Assembly: GCA_018057925.1 (NCBI GenBank)
Contig: JAGPCT010000004.1
Coordinates: 62,001 to 126,000 of the forward strand
Source: Saprospiraceae bacterium
Lineage (GTDB): Bacteria > Bacteroidota > Bacteroidia > Chitinophagales > Saprospiraceae
Length of the DNA stretch: 64,000 nt
Reading direction: 5' to 3'
How positions within the stretch are numbered: position 1 is the stretch's first letter; every line of letters begins with the position of its first letter. Position numbers and translations under genes: made by a program. The notes under the pieces are model-generated. The model was not told the origin of the DNA, did not search any database, and was given only the letters and a program-made list of their open reading frames with translations. Positions 33,484-44,951 of the stretch are shown here, piece after piece.

Positions 33484-36465
33484 TTATTCAACTATAATAA
33501 AGCCTGCCCAATAATACGGTTCATATTTCTTTAAGCGCATAGTTTTCTGAGCTTCATGTAATGCCTTCCTTGGACAAAGTTTTCTTATTAGAAGGTTGTT
33601 ATAAAAAAGAGTAATGAGTTCCATGGTCTGATAATCGGGTACTTGCCAAAGGGTCATGATGATTTTATTCACACCGGCAATTTTGAAAGCTCTACCTAAA
33701 CCATAAACTCCCTCTGTCGAATGAATATCCCCAAGACCGGTATTACAAGCGGATAATACTATTAGTTCTGTATTATTTAGATTAAGTTGCATGATCTCTT
33801 TAGCGGACAGAATGCCATCATCCGCACTATTGGATGAGGTATTATAGGATATATTATTGTTGACACCACTGAGTATCAAACCGCAATTTGGCGAATCAAA
33901 ATAAGTGGATTTAACATCAAACCCACAGTCACATATTTTCTTATTCTCTTCTTGATATTGTCTAATAAAATAACCATGCGTTGAAAAGTGGATTATTTGC
34001 GGTGAAATTGCTGTTTTATATACATATTTATATTTTTTTAAGTATTGCTCTAAGGCATTATTTTGGGAGAGCTCTTTTACGAAGTAATTGGATTGGATTA
34101 AGCTTTTGGTAATAGACTTGATTTCTTCAGCTGAGTATATCAATGGCTTCCATTTCGGTGAATTTTTAGAAGATGAGGATACTTTTTTAAAAGTAGGAGT
34201 GTTGCCGTGTATTTTATTATTTGATTTTTTTACTCTATCCAATGTAGAATTAAAACAAATATTACCGATGACTAATGCTTCTTTCGGCTGTGTTTCAGTG
34301 TTAGGCTTTTGCTTTATTTTCAGGACATCTCTAGTGGAGTTCAATACAACGATATCAAATACATCGTTAGCTGTATTTTTATTGTCAATCATTAAGGCAT
34401 TAATATTTACTTTGTGTAAGTTGTTATCAAGGCAGATATATAATGTCGTAATACCTTTTAAATGTGGCAGGAGTGTTTTCCACAATAATGAGGATAATTC
34501 ATTGTTTTGATATAATGAATTTATGCTTTGGAAGTCGGGTTTATCCACAGCACCAAGAAGAAATGAACATAGTTGATTTGATTGAAAAGTAATAAATTCA
34601 GGAAATGTGTCATTCTTCTTTAATATCAATGCGCCATAAGTAGGGCAAACAGAATCGATGTTTACCTTATAATTAAAAAAAACAAATTCAATACATGCTT
34701 CTTTATCCGTTAAATTAGATTTAATGTCTTGTATTGAAATGGGTTTAATATCAGTTGAAAAATACCTTGAAGTTCGATTAAGCTCTTTTTCCAGTTCGTT
34801 TATCTGTTCACTTCTATCAATCTGTCTATATTCAAGGCTGTCTAACGCTAATTCTTTATTGAGATTTTTAGAATTTAGTTCAGCAATGGTTTTATAATTT
34901 TCCTTAAGCGAGTCATTCGTTTGAATCAGGCGGTGAATTCTCATAATTGAATTAGAAACGAATCCATTCAAAAACAACCGGCTATTGTATGCCAAAGTAG
35001 AAAGGTTGCTTTTTTCATTTTCTTTTAGAGAAGAGAATAAGATGTCAAGATAATAGGAGGCGTCATTAATAAATACTTCAAGCTCCTGAAAGGACATAAA
35101 ATATTTGGCATCATTGATTTCATTAAAATAGATTTCCAATGATTTTAACAGATATTCATTATTGTTGTTTGACATATCTTTATCAAGAAAGAACTCCACC
35201 TGTGCCAGCATTTTAAGTATCGATTTATTGTCTTTTTGATCCGAACCAAAACTTTTATTTATAGATTCAAGGGACTGTAATAAGTATTTTTTTGCTTTCT
35301 TAAGATTGCCTTCTTTAAAATATACTTGACTCAGCGAAAATGCGATATATCTTTTTTTCTTATTTCCCAGACTAGGTTCTCTGGCGAGTAAAGAGTCACA
35401 CAAATGTAGGTAGGGTAAAGCCTCTGTCAATTGATCCCTGTCGATGAGGAAATTAGCAAAGTAATACAATGTATTTCCATATTCGTATGTAAAGTTATAA
35501 TAGGCAGGTAGTGAGTTGAAAGTAGTGAAAACCGACTGAAAGGCCACTTTAGCCTGATTGTATTCATTTAAATAATAGTATGCATTGGCAAGATTGACTT
35601 TGGGGTTTATGGAATTAATATGATTTGTTCCCAAAAGTGAATCAGTGCGATATATTCGAATCAGTGATATTTTTTTTAGTTCATGATAATAGTCTATTGT
35701 TTTATAAAAGTCAGCCATCTGTATCAACAGATCACTATACTCATTTGTGTAGATGCCATTATTTTCATATTCAAACTGTCGTTTTGATGCCATAAAGCAA
35801 GAGTCAGCCTGAGCCAATTGGTTATAATACTGGTGTAAATAACCTTTGAAGAAAAGAAAGTAGGCAGGGTAAAATTGATTTCTTAAGTTATGTATAGTAT
35901 TAAAATGGACAATTTCTGTCAATAAGGTTAAAGATTCTTGATACTTGCCCGCTGTATATAATGCATCATTATAATAATCTATTAATTTCCAATATAATTG
36001 AATATCTTCTTTTGGCGTAAACCCATTTTTGTAATTTAAATAGCATATTTGGAGTTCTTTTATAAAAGTATTGGTAAATGATACCGTATCTAACTCAATC
36101 GTTGAGTTTATTACTGCTCTGATAAAATGTGTATCTCTGTCTCCATACTTTTTTTCATTTAAAGAAACATAAATCTTTAAATTTTCAACCATTGAATCAA
36201 CATTCCCTTCTTTTTTGAAATTTGTGGCTTTTCGGAAATAATGATGAATGAAAATGGGTGAACCTCCCGTTTCATTCGAAATAGGTTTATGAGATAGATC
36301 CTTTGTATTATCTAAATGTTCGAGATATATGTCATTATTCTTATGATTTGCGTTTGGGCTTAAATTCTGGTTCCAAAAAGCAGAATCATTTTGAGAAAAC
36401 ATTAAAATACTGCAACATAAGGTCAGAATGAGTAACCAGGATATTTTTTTTATTATTCGTTTCAT
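33484..36465 (-). CDS. Exported TPR-CHAT caspase-like protease
   Basis: A 993-residue protein. Signal peptide at 1-25 (ISWLLILTLCCSILMFSQ), tetratricopeptide-like helices from about 90 to 430 (AQADSCFMASKRQFE, EYNQAKVAFQSVF, LTEALPYLHLCDSLL, NLKKAKKYLLQSLESI), a coiled stretch near 520-560, then a CHAT domain. The catalytic pair is intact: His830 in IIHFSTHGYF and Cys907 in IVLSACNTGLGD, followed by GVYGLGRAFKIAGV and MTLWQVPD. CHAT proteins are caspase-like peptidases often controlled by their TPR part. It lies downstream of an anti-sigma and an ECF sigma gene on the same strand, separated from them by 345 bases holding a repeat. Cleavage target unknown; the anti-sigma is a candidate. Confidence 0.88.
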   Translation of the reverse strand: MKRIIKKISWLLILTLCCSILMFSQNDSAFWNQNLSPNANHKNNDIYLEHLDNTKDLSHKPISNETGGSPIFIHHYFRKATNFKKEGNVDSMVENLKIYVSLNEKKYGDRDTHFIRAVINSTIELDTVSFTNTFIKELQICYLNYKNGFTPKEDIQLYWKLIDYYNDALYTAGKYQESLTLLTEIVHFNTIHNLRNQFYPAYFLFFKGYLHQYYNQLAQADSCFMASKRQFEYENNGIYTNEYSDLLIQMADFYKTIDYYHELKKISLIRIYRTDSLLGTNHINSINPKVNLANAYYYLNEYNQAKVAFQSVFTTFNSLPAYYNFTYEYGNTLYYFANFLIDRDQLTEALPYLHLCDSLLAREPSLGNKKKRYIAFSLSQVYFKEGNLKKAKKYLLQSLESINKSFGSDQKDNKSILKMLAQVEFFLDKDMSNNNNEYLLKSLEIYFNEINDAKYFMSFQELEVFINDASYYLDILFSSLKENEKSNLSTLAYNSRLFLNGFVSNSIMRIHRLIQTNDSLKENYKTIAELNSKNLNKELALDSLEYRQIDRSEQINELEKELNRTSRYFSTDIKPISIQDIKSNLTDKEACIEFVFFNYKVNIDSVCPTYGALILKKNDTFPEFITFQSNQLCSFLLGAVDKPDFQSINSLYQNNELSSLLWKTLLPHLKGITTLYICLDNNLHKVNINALMIDNKNTANDVFDIVVLNSTRDVLKIKQKPNTETQPKEALVIGNICFNSTLDRVKKSNNKIHGNTPTFKKVSSSSKNSPKWKPLIYSAEEIKSITKSLIQSNYFVKELSQNNALEQYLKKYKYVYKTAISPQIIHFSTHGYFIRQYQEENKKICDCGFDVKSTYFDSPNCGLILSGVNNNISYNTSSNSADDGILSAKEIMQLNLNNTELIVLSACNTGLGDIHSTEGVYGLGRAFKIAGVNKIIMTLWQVPDYQTMELITLFYNNLLIRKLCPRKALHEAQKTMRLKKYEPYYWAGFIIVE

Positions 36466-36497
36466 ATCAACTCAATTTTGAATTGAAGAATTTTACT

Positions 36498-36616
36498 CGA
36501 ATGCTGAAATCGAGGTTTTTCAAAACCGAAGATTTCCGATTATGAGGGACAACCTGATGTGCAAACCGTTTCAATGCTTCGTTAAACCATTGATTACGAG
36601 GCGCAAATCGATTTAC
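36498..36616 (-). repeat. Family A repeat, diverged copy
   Basis: Minus-oriented copy with clear but degraded similarity: TCGAGGTTTTTCAAAACCG, GATTATGAGGG, AACCGTTTCAATGCTTCGTTAAACCATTGATTACGAGGCGCAAATCGATTT in the usual order. It occupies much of the 345-bp gap between the CHAT and anti-sigma genes; nothing else is recognised there. Confidence 0.6.
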
Positions 36617-36810
36617 CAACAGTTGAATACAACTTATAGCAACTTGAAAGTAAATAATGTAATGCCAAATTTAACCCATAAAATAATGACGGACAATATA
36701 ACTTTAGTTAGGGGTAGGTATGTTGAAGGAATGGCATTGCTATGAAGAATGATTAGTGGGTTAGTGATAATATTCCCACTGGAATTATTCAATAAGAGAG
36801 CTCCCTTGCC

Positions 36811-37764
36811 CTACAATTGATTCATGATCATCTTAGACTTTGTATAATATGGATGTCTTGAGTCTTTGACTATTTTAGAAAATATATCTTTTGCCTCTGT
36901 TGCCTTTCCTAACTTGAGTAACATCAATGCTTCATAAAATGCTGCTTCTTTCTTATATCTGGAGTTATTGTCCTGAACTACTACATCGAATATATTTTTT
37001 GCTTTGGTGTATTGATGATTTGCGGCTAAGGCATTGGCATATAAAAACAGGAGATTGCTGTTTGCTTTCTGACTGTTTGATAATAATTTGAAATTCTTGA
37101 TAGCGGCTGTGTAGTTTTTTTGCCAGTATGATTCCATAAAAATGAGGAAAGGATCTTGTTCATTCTCGCCCCTTGTTCCGGGATATAATGATGGATTATA
37201 ATATGGTGTGAAATTCATTGCATACAGTTCATCCGCATTTTCTTTGTAGATATGCTCAATGAGACTATCATTTTGAGTCAAAGTAATATCCGTTTCTTTT
37301 TCCGGTACTGAAGTGCCGGATTCCAATTGTTTTTGAGAGGATAATTTAGTATTAAGGGGCAAATTGGGATTTGTAACATTCGTATCTTTTTCCGGTACTG
37401 AAAGTATATTGGATGCCATTGGTTTTTGAGGGAATATTTTAGAATTAATGGGTATGTTGGTATCACTTTTTGTAACATTCCTCAACCAAAAGCAAAAAAC
37501 TAACAATAAAGCTAAAAGACCGACAAAAAGCAATCGATTTCTCCATTTTATTTTGACGTCGGACTGTTTACCGGCAATATTTAATTTTTGTTTAAGCTCC
37601 TTTCTGCCTGCAATGTCTATAGCATCGAAAACCTGTCGATAACTGTCAAATTCATTTTTGAGACTTTCATCATGTGCCATTGCTTCAAATAAGGAATCTC
37701 TTTCCTTTGCATCTAATTCTCCGGCAAAATATTGCAAAATCACGTCACTTTTATTCTCTGACAT
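36811..37764 (-). CDS. Membrane anti-sigma factor with TPR-like periplasmic domain
   Basis: From the ATG at 37764, 317 residues. The N-terminal part, SDVILQYFAGELDAKERDSLFEAMAHDES, is typical of Bacteroidota anti-sigma domains. One membrane helix follows (about residues 77-94), then a linker with two imperfect 30-residue repeats, and a C-terminal helical domain of TPR type (YTAAIKNFKLLSNSQ, YTKAKNIFDVVVQD, ATEAKDIFSKIVKD). The start overlaps the end of the sigma gene by 14 bases. It probably binds the sigma factor in the cytoplasm and senses signals outside. An ATG at 37782 is also possible. Confidence 0.82.
   Translation of the reverse strand: MSENKSDVILQYFAGELDAKERDSLFEAMAHDESLKNEFDSYRQVFDAIDIAGRKELKQKLNIAGKQSDVKIKWRNRLLFVGLLALLLVFCFWLRNVTKSDTNIPINSKIFPQKPMASNILSVPEKDTNVTNPNLPLNTKLSSQKQLESGTSVPEKETDITLTQNDSLIEHIYKENADELYAMNFTPYYNPSLYPGTRGENEQDPFLIFMESYWQKNYTAAIKNFKLLSNSQKANSNLLFLYANALAANHQYTKAKNIFDVVVQDNNSRYKKEAAFYEALMLLKLGKATEAKDIFSKIVKDSRHPYYTKSKMIMNQL
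37293..37478 (-). repeat. 90-bp imperfect tandem repeat in the anti-sigma linker
   Basis: CTTTTTCCGGTACTGAA occurs at 37296 and again at 37386, and the flanking codons (NLPLNTKLSSQKQ / NIPINSKIFPQKP, then SVPEKETD / SVPEKDTN) repeat with the same 30-residue period. It lies in the extracytoplasmic linker just after the membrane helix. Confidence 0.8.
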
Positions 37765-38317
37765 CTTTTTTAAAATTAGCATTAATGATATCCTTTAGTC
37801 GTTTCAAACAGCGACTGATGGATGCACTGACCACATTGTTGTTTTTCATGCCAAACTCCACTTTAATCATATCAATTGTTCTACTCATATAAAATTTACT
37901 TATTAGTATTTTTTTACATTCTCCCCCCAACAATTCCATTGCTGTTTCAACAGAAACCTCATTATTACGTTCAATCTCAAGGTCATCCATCAAAACATCT
38001 TCCTCTTCGGGAAACATATCAACAAAAGTAGTTCTTATGGCCTTTTTATGGTTATTAAGTAAAATTATCTTTCCAATTGAAAATAAATAAGTACTCAATT
38101 TGCTCTTTAATATCAAAAGCCTTCCATTCTTAACATTTTCAAAAAAAATAAGTATGGTTTCTTGCCAAACATCCTCTAAATCCTGATTATTGACGTTAAA
38201 TCTTTGTTGTGCCCAACTGAAGAATTTTTTCCTGTTTTGTAAATAGACCATTTCAATGGCATCATACTGACCATTCTTAATGGCTTGGAGCAGTTCTATT
38301 TCTGATTTTGCCATCAA
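37751..38317 (-). CDS. ECF-type RNA polymerase sigma factor
   Basis: A 188-residue sigma-70 family protein with region 2 (DLEDVWQETILIFFENVKNG, LSTYLFSIGKIILLNNHKK) and a region 4 helix-turn-helix (RTIDMIKVEFGMKNNNVVSASISRCLKRLKDII). Length and lack of regions 1 and 3 place it among ECF factors. It overlaps the anti-sigma start by 14 bases and probably controls its own operon. Target promoters cannot be read from the window. Confidence 0.9.
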   Translation of the reverse strand: MMAKSEIELLQAIKNGQYDAIEMVYLQNRKKFFSWAQQRFNVNNQDLEDVWQETILIFFENVKNGRLLILKSKLSTYLFSIGKIILLNNHKKAIRTTFVDMFPEEEDVLMDDLEIERNNEVSVETAMELLGGECKKILISKFYMSRTIDMIKVEFGMKNNNVVSASISRCLKRLKDIINANFKKDVRE

Positions 38318-40957
<2,640 letters not shown>

Positions 40958-41086
40958 CCGGTCTTAATAAGGCTAAACAGGACGAAATAGAGTGCCGAGG
41001 AGCTCTCATAAATGTCCTATTTGCATCGTGGGAACTTTGGATAATTATTAAAAGGAGTTTTTCAAATTAGATTAGCACAACTTTCA

Positions 41087-41094
41087 TACCTTTG
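41087..41094 (+). promoter_or_regulatory. Candidate -7 box (TACCTTTG) of the LptF/LptG gene
   Basis: TACCTTTG, 28 bases before the TTG start of the permease gene. No correctly spaced TTG upstream. Confidence 0.4.
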
Positions 41095-41122
41095 ACTTTC
41101 CATTCAAAAGGGTGAGCGTATA

Positions 41123-42220
41123 TTGGGAAATATTCTGAAAATACTTGATTGGTTTATCATAAAGAAGTATCTGACTACCTTCTTCTTTACAGCCTTTATT
41201 TTTACAATGATTGCCGTAGTAATAGACACGAGTGATAAATTGGAAAAATTTTTAAAGGAAGATTGTACACTAAATGAGATAATTTTCCAATATTATGGCG
41301 CTTTTATACCACATATCAACTGGCTATTGTGGCCGCTATTTTCACTTATTAGCGTGATATTCTTTACATCAAGGATGGCAGCCAATTCGGAAATAATCAG
41401 CATATTCAATGCCGGAATTAGCTACAATCGTTTTTTAAGACCATATTTTATTTCTGCCGGATTGATATGCCTTATTCATGCAATAGGCAATCACTTTTTT
41501 ATTCCGGTTCTTAATAAAAACAGGATAGAATTTGAGGCGAAGTATATTAAAAAGGTGGACGACCAGAATCAAAACAATGAAGTCCACTTGATATTATCGC
41601 CGGATTCTAAGGTATATGTTCGTTATTTCAATCGGATTGACAGTGTGGCGAGAGATATGAGGATAGAACGGTTTAAAAATGGCAATCTCATTGAGTCATA
41701 CAAGGCAAGGGAAGCCAAGTTTCTGGGTGATTCCTCTTATTGGCTTCTTACCGGCATTGAAAGGCATACTTTTGACGGCTTAAATGAGAAGTTGTACTTA
41801 CAGCCTCGTGAATCCGTTAAGATGAAGCTCAATATAGGTCCTGATGATTTCTACACGATACGCAATTTTAATCAGACGCTGCCATCACCGGCATTGCTCA
41901 ACTTTATCCATAAAGAAGAAGCGCGGGGGACAGGTGTGGCAGGCGAGTATCTCATAGAATTTCATCGGCGTACCGCAGATAGCGCCACTTTATTTATCTT
42001 GATGTTGATAGGTGTTTCTGTAGCTTCGCGAAAGATACGGGGTGGAATAGGACTTAACCTTGCATTGGGAGTATCATTAGGCGCGGCATATATGATTCTT
42101 TCAAGATTTTCTGTGACTTTTGCCCTAAGCAATATTATTCCACCACTATTGGGAGTATGGATTCCCAATTTAATCTTTATTGTAGTGAGCATCTGGCTTA
42201 TTGGAAAAGCGCAAAAATAA
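41123..42220 (+). CDS. LptF/LptG family lipopolysaccharide export permease
   Basis: A 365-residue inner-membrane protein of the YjgP/YjgQ family, part of the LptB2FG transporter that extracts LPS from the inner membrane. About six membrane helices: WFIIKKYLTTFFFTAFIFTM at the start, SLISVIFFTSRMA, then a periplasmic domain (residues ~130-270: HLILSPDSKVYVRYFNRID) and three C-terminal helices (GVSVASRKIRGGIGLNLALG, ILSRFSVTFA). The start is probably TTG at 41123; no ATG or GTG fits in frame. Whether it is LptF or LptG is unclear. It ends in a hairpin shared with the convergent gene. Confidence 0.88.
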   Translation: MGNILKILDWFIIKKYLTTFFFTAFIFTMIAVVIDTSDKLEKFLKEDCTLNEIIFQYYGAFIPHINWLLWPLFSLISVIFFTSRMAANSEIISIFNAGISYNRFLRPYFISAGLICLIHAIGNHFFIPVLNKNRIEFEAKYIKKVDDQNQNNEVHLILSPDSKVYVRYFNRIDSVARDMRIERFKNGNLIESYKAREAKFLGDSSYWLLTGIERHTFDGLNEKLYLQPRESVKMKLNIGPDDFYTIRNFNQTLPSPALLNFIHKEEARGTGVAGEYLIEFHRRTADSATLFILMLIGVSVASRKIRGGIGLNLALGVSLGAAYMILSRFSVTFALSNIIPPLLGVWIPNLIFIVVSIWLIGKAQK

Positions 42221-42245
42221 GGACGAGATGCTTTTTCGTTCTTAT
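42217..42245. terminator. Bidirectional terminator overlapping two convergent stop codons
   Basis: ATAAGGACGA (42217-42226) pairs with TCGTTCTTAT (42236-42245) with one G-U pair. The arms include the TAA of the permease gene and the stop (TTA on the plus strand) of the T9SS cargo gene. Confidence 0.6.
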
Positions 42246-43681
42246 TCCTTTACAAAATTAGTATGATAAATACCCGATTGGTCAATTACTTGAACGAAAT
42301 ATGCTCCAGGTAATAGGGACTCAATAGGGATGGATTCAGTAGATGATATTGACATCAACTTCTTTCCATTGCAGTCAAACAAAAATATTTGAAATGACTG
42401 GGATAAGTGTTTCGGAAGGAGTATTGTAACATGGCTGGTAGCTGGATTTGGAAACACATGGATAGGATATTGCTTTATGTGATGATAATCAGAAGTAGAT
42501 CTATATCCAAAGCGCAATATATTATTGAATAATAAAGCATCTTCGATAATATTTTGATTAAATTCAATCAATCTGCCTTTGCTGTCTAACACATATTCAA
42601 GCTTTTCTTCTATTTTTTTCTGGGGAGCCGTCATTCGATAATAGGAGATCCGTCCCAAATCGTTATATTCAAACAGAGAAGTAGCTTGAGTCAATCCGGA
42701 TGCATGAATTATACGAGATAACCTGTTTTTATCGTCCCACTTATATTCAATGCTATATAATGTTTGACCGGAACTATCGCTAATAGTGGAAGAAATATCG
42801 TCTGATGATTTTGAAAATGCCGATAATACCATCTCGCCTTTATTTCCATTTGATTTTCTTTTGAATTTTTGAAAGTCTATTGGTTGCTTAACGTATTTTT
42901 GAGCAGCATCCTCGCGGCTGAAAAAGTAGTTATCTGTACCGAGGGAATCCATTTCAAACCATTCATTGAAATCAGGAAATAATATAGAATAATCGTCATT
43001 TAGAAACGCCACATTCTCATATATGTAATCATTCAAAATGGTTTTACCCGATGAATCGTCCTCCCATTCAGATGAAGAAAATTGAAATATTTTATTTTGA
43101 TCATATTCAATGTCAAATACTCTTTTACCGATATTCCATTTTCCTTCCTGAAAGTATAAGTATTCATAATGCCTGATCCGTTCTAATCCATCATACTCAA
43201 TAGCAAGTGAATCCCCATATATGATGTTTTGATTTGCATCATATTCAATAGATGAGATGAGCCTGTTTTGCGAGTTGTAGAGATGTCGTTGTACGCCTTT
43301 AAACACTTTCTGATCATCTTGAAAAAGATAATAATCCAAGGATGAAAAGCGTGATTGATTACCCAAATAATGATAGTAATAGACATAATAATCTGCTATG
43401 TCCTTATTCTTAATAGTTGCCTCCTCTACTCTTCCACGACTATCGTATGTCACTACAACTTGGCTAACTAATGTTCTCGGCAATTCGTCATCTGAAAAAT
43501 AAATGGAAAGTGTATCAAAATTGAGCATAAAAGAACGCTCGTCTCCCGATTTTATTTGTTTCATTTCATCTATTATCCCAGGCAAACGATTGGCTAAAAT
43601 AGTGAATGATATCGGGTGTGACTGAGCAATGGCTTTGTGCTGAAAAACAAATAATGATATAAAAAAAATGAAAAATCTCAT
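42242..43681 (-). CDS. T9SS type A cargo protein with YD/RHS-like repeats
   Basis: A 479-residue exported protein: signal peptide to about residue 19, then imperfect repeats of the type YDSRGRVEEATI, YNSQNRLISSIEYDANQNIIYG, YDGLERIRHYEYLYF, WDDKNRLSRIIHASG, YNDLGRISYYRM and LDSKGRLIEFNQN, each a tyrosine/aspartate followed by xGRL/I and a strand, as in RHS/YD or MORN-like beta repeats. The last ~75 residues (IHVFPNPATSHVTIL to HTNFVKE) are a T9SS type A sorting domain. No toxin domain is present. Function unknown; probably a surface protein. Confidence 0.82.
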   Translation of the reverse strand: MRFFIFFISLFVFQHKAIAQSHPISFTILANRLPGIIDEMKQIKSGDERSFMLNFDTLSIYFSDDELPRTLVSQVVVTYDSRGRVEEATIKNKDIADYYVYYYHYLGNQSRFSSLDYYLFQDDQKVFKGVQRHLYNSQNRLISSIEYDANQNIIYGDSLAIEYDGLERIRHYEYLYFQEGKWNIGKRVFDIEYDQNKIFQFSSSEWEDDSSGKTILNDYIYENVAFLNDDYSILFPDFNEWFEMDSLGTDNYFFSREDAAQKYVKQPIDFQKFKRKSNGNKGEMVLSAFSKSSDDISSTISDSSGQTLYSIEYKWDDKNRLSRIIHASGLTQATSLFEYNDLGRISYYRMTAPQKKIEEKLEYVLDSKGRLIEFNQNIIEDALLFNNILRFGYRSTSDYHHIKQYPIHVFPNPATSHVTILLPKHLSQSFQIFLFDCNGKKLMSISSTESIPIESLLPGAYFVQVIDQSGIYHTNFVKE

Positions 43682-43772
43682 GCAGTTTGATGGTTTAGAC
43701 AGCCCGAAATTATAAATAAATTCAACGGTGTAATAATTTTAACTTTTCCGGATGTGCCTCAAACATTACTTT

Positions 43773-43829
43773 TAACCTCAAATTTTATAGTATAGGCAAA
43801 AATATTGTCTTTAAAAAGAATTCGGGTTT
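43773..43829 (-). repeat. Family C palindromic repeat touching the stop of the nucleoid-associated gene
   Basis: 57 bp, AACCTCAAATTTTATAG ... GAATTCGGGTTT, inner arms TATAGGCAAAAATATTGTCTTTA. The stop codon of the minus-strand gene (43828-43830) lies across its right end. Confidence 0.68.
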
Positions 43830-44868
43830 AAGATTCATTGTCGTAATAAATTTTATAATATTTTCGCCCTTCTTCATCAACACCTTGTTCTATCAACTCA
43901 TTGTTACCATGGATATAAATGTGGAAATTTTTATCCAGTTTAATGACACTTTTAAATAGTCGGGATTGCTTTTTCACGGCAGGAACAGAAATTGAAAAGG
44001 TTTTATCTTGATTGAAAATTTCATTTGAAAGTTGTTCGTCTTGGAAATTATGGAATGAATCCCTGACATCGGAATGGTCGAATACCGATTGAGCGAAAGC
44101 CTGATTATCAAAAGTGTCGTTGTTTTTAAAGTAATTTACCGAACGCAGCAATATATCAGCTTGTTGAACCTTTGACGCATCAAAGTCTCCGGCATAGCTG
44201 TGCGCAACAAACTGTTTGGTGAGCTCCATCATTTGGCTTGTCATATAATAATCATCCCCTGAATGTTGGACGCCTAAAAATTCGTCCTTCCAAAAGCCTG
44301 CTTCATTTGATTTGTTCAGGTAATCATAGATATACACTTTGTATCCCTTATCGGCATCTGTATTGATAATTAGACAAGCTTTGTCGGGTTTCTGTGCCGG
44401 GATTCCATCATTGTATTGAATTGAGGCAACTTTGTCCCGGATGTTGACATTGAGAAAAGTTTCTTTTGATTCTGATTTAAAAATACCGATAGCATTGGTT
44501 ACTTCGTCTTCGATTACAACACCTTCGAGACAAGCAATATACAATTCACCCGATTTGATGCGGGGATGTTTACTATGGCGATATAGATGCGCTGCAATGG
44601 TCTGCGATAGCTTGGGTAAAGAAGCCGGATCTTCAAATATTTTTTTTGCCAAATGATAGATTTCATTTTGTTCTAGCCCGATGTCATTGTGTAAGTGATA
44701 AAGCTCTTCTCCACTTATGGCTGACGTAAAATAACTAAGTAAAATCTGATGAAGCGGCTCATCGATATCCACGACGTGGTCAGATAGCTCATAACCTTCA
44801 TCTTGAGAAGCGTTGCCGATTTGGTGAACAATCATAGATTGTATGATGCAATTGTGTAAATGTAACAT
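43828..44868 (-). CDS. 37-kDa nucleoid-associated protein (NdpA family)
   Basis: A 346-residue protein of the PF04245 type: HNCIIQSMIVHQIGN at the N-terminus, LYIACLEGVVIEDEVTNAIGIFKSESKETFLNV, KACLIINTDADKGYKVYIYDYLNKSNEA, FWKDEFLGVQ, and KNFHIYIHGNNELIEQGVDEE near the end. The family (E. coli YejK/NdpA) is nucleoid-associated; its precise role is unclear. The stop codon overlaps a family C repeat. The gene has no close operon partner. Confidence 0.82.
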   Translation of the reverse strand: MLHLHNCIIQSMIVHQIGNASQDEGYELSDHVVDIDEPLHQILLSYFTSAISGEELYHLHNDIGLEQNEIYHLAKKIFEDPASLPKLSQTIAAHLYRHSKHPRIKSGELYIACLEGVVIEDEVTNAIGIFKSESKETFLNVNIRDKVASIQYNDGIPAQKPDKACLIINTDADKGYKVYIYDYLNKSNEAGFWKDEFLGVQHSGDDYYMTSQMMELTKQFVAHSYAGDFDASKVQQADILLRSVNYFKNNDTFDNQAFAQSVFDHSDVRDSFHNFQDEQLSNEIFNQDKTFSISVPAVKKQSRLFKSVIKLDKNFHIYIHGNNELIEQGVDEEGRKYYKIYYDNES

Positions 44869-44951
44869 TGTGTGGAAATTGAAGCTGAAAGATACTAATA
44901 TTCATGAAAAATATGGCATTGCATTTATTGCAATAAGTAAATCGGTATTTT

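Noticed and set aside
42242..43681. RHS polymorphic toxin
   Set aside because: No toxin or immunity domain, and the C-terminus is a T9SS sorting signal.
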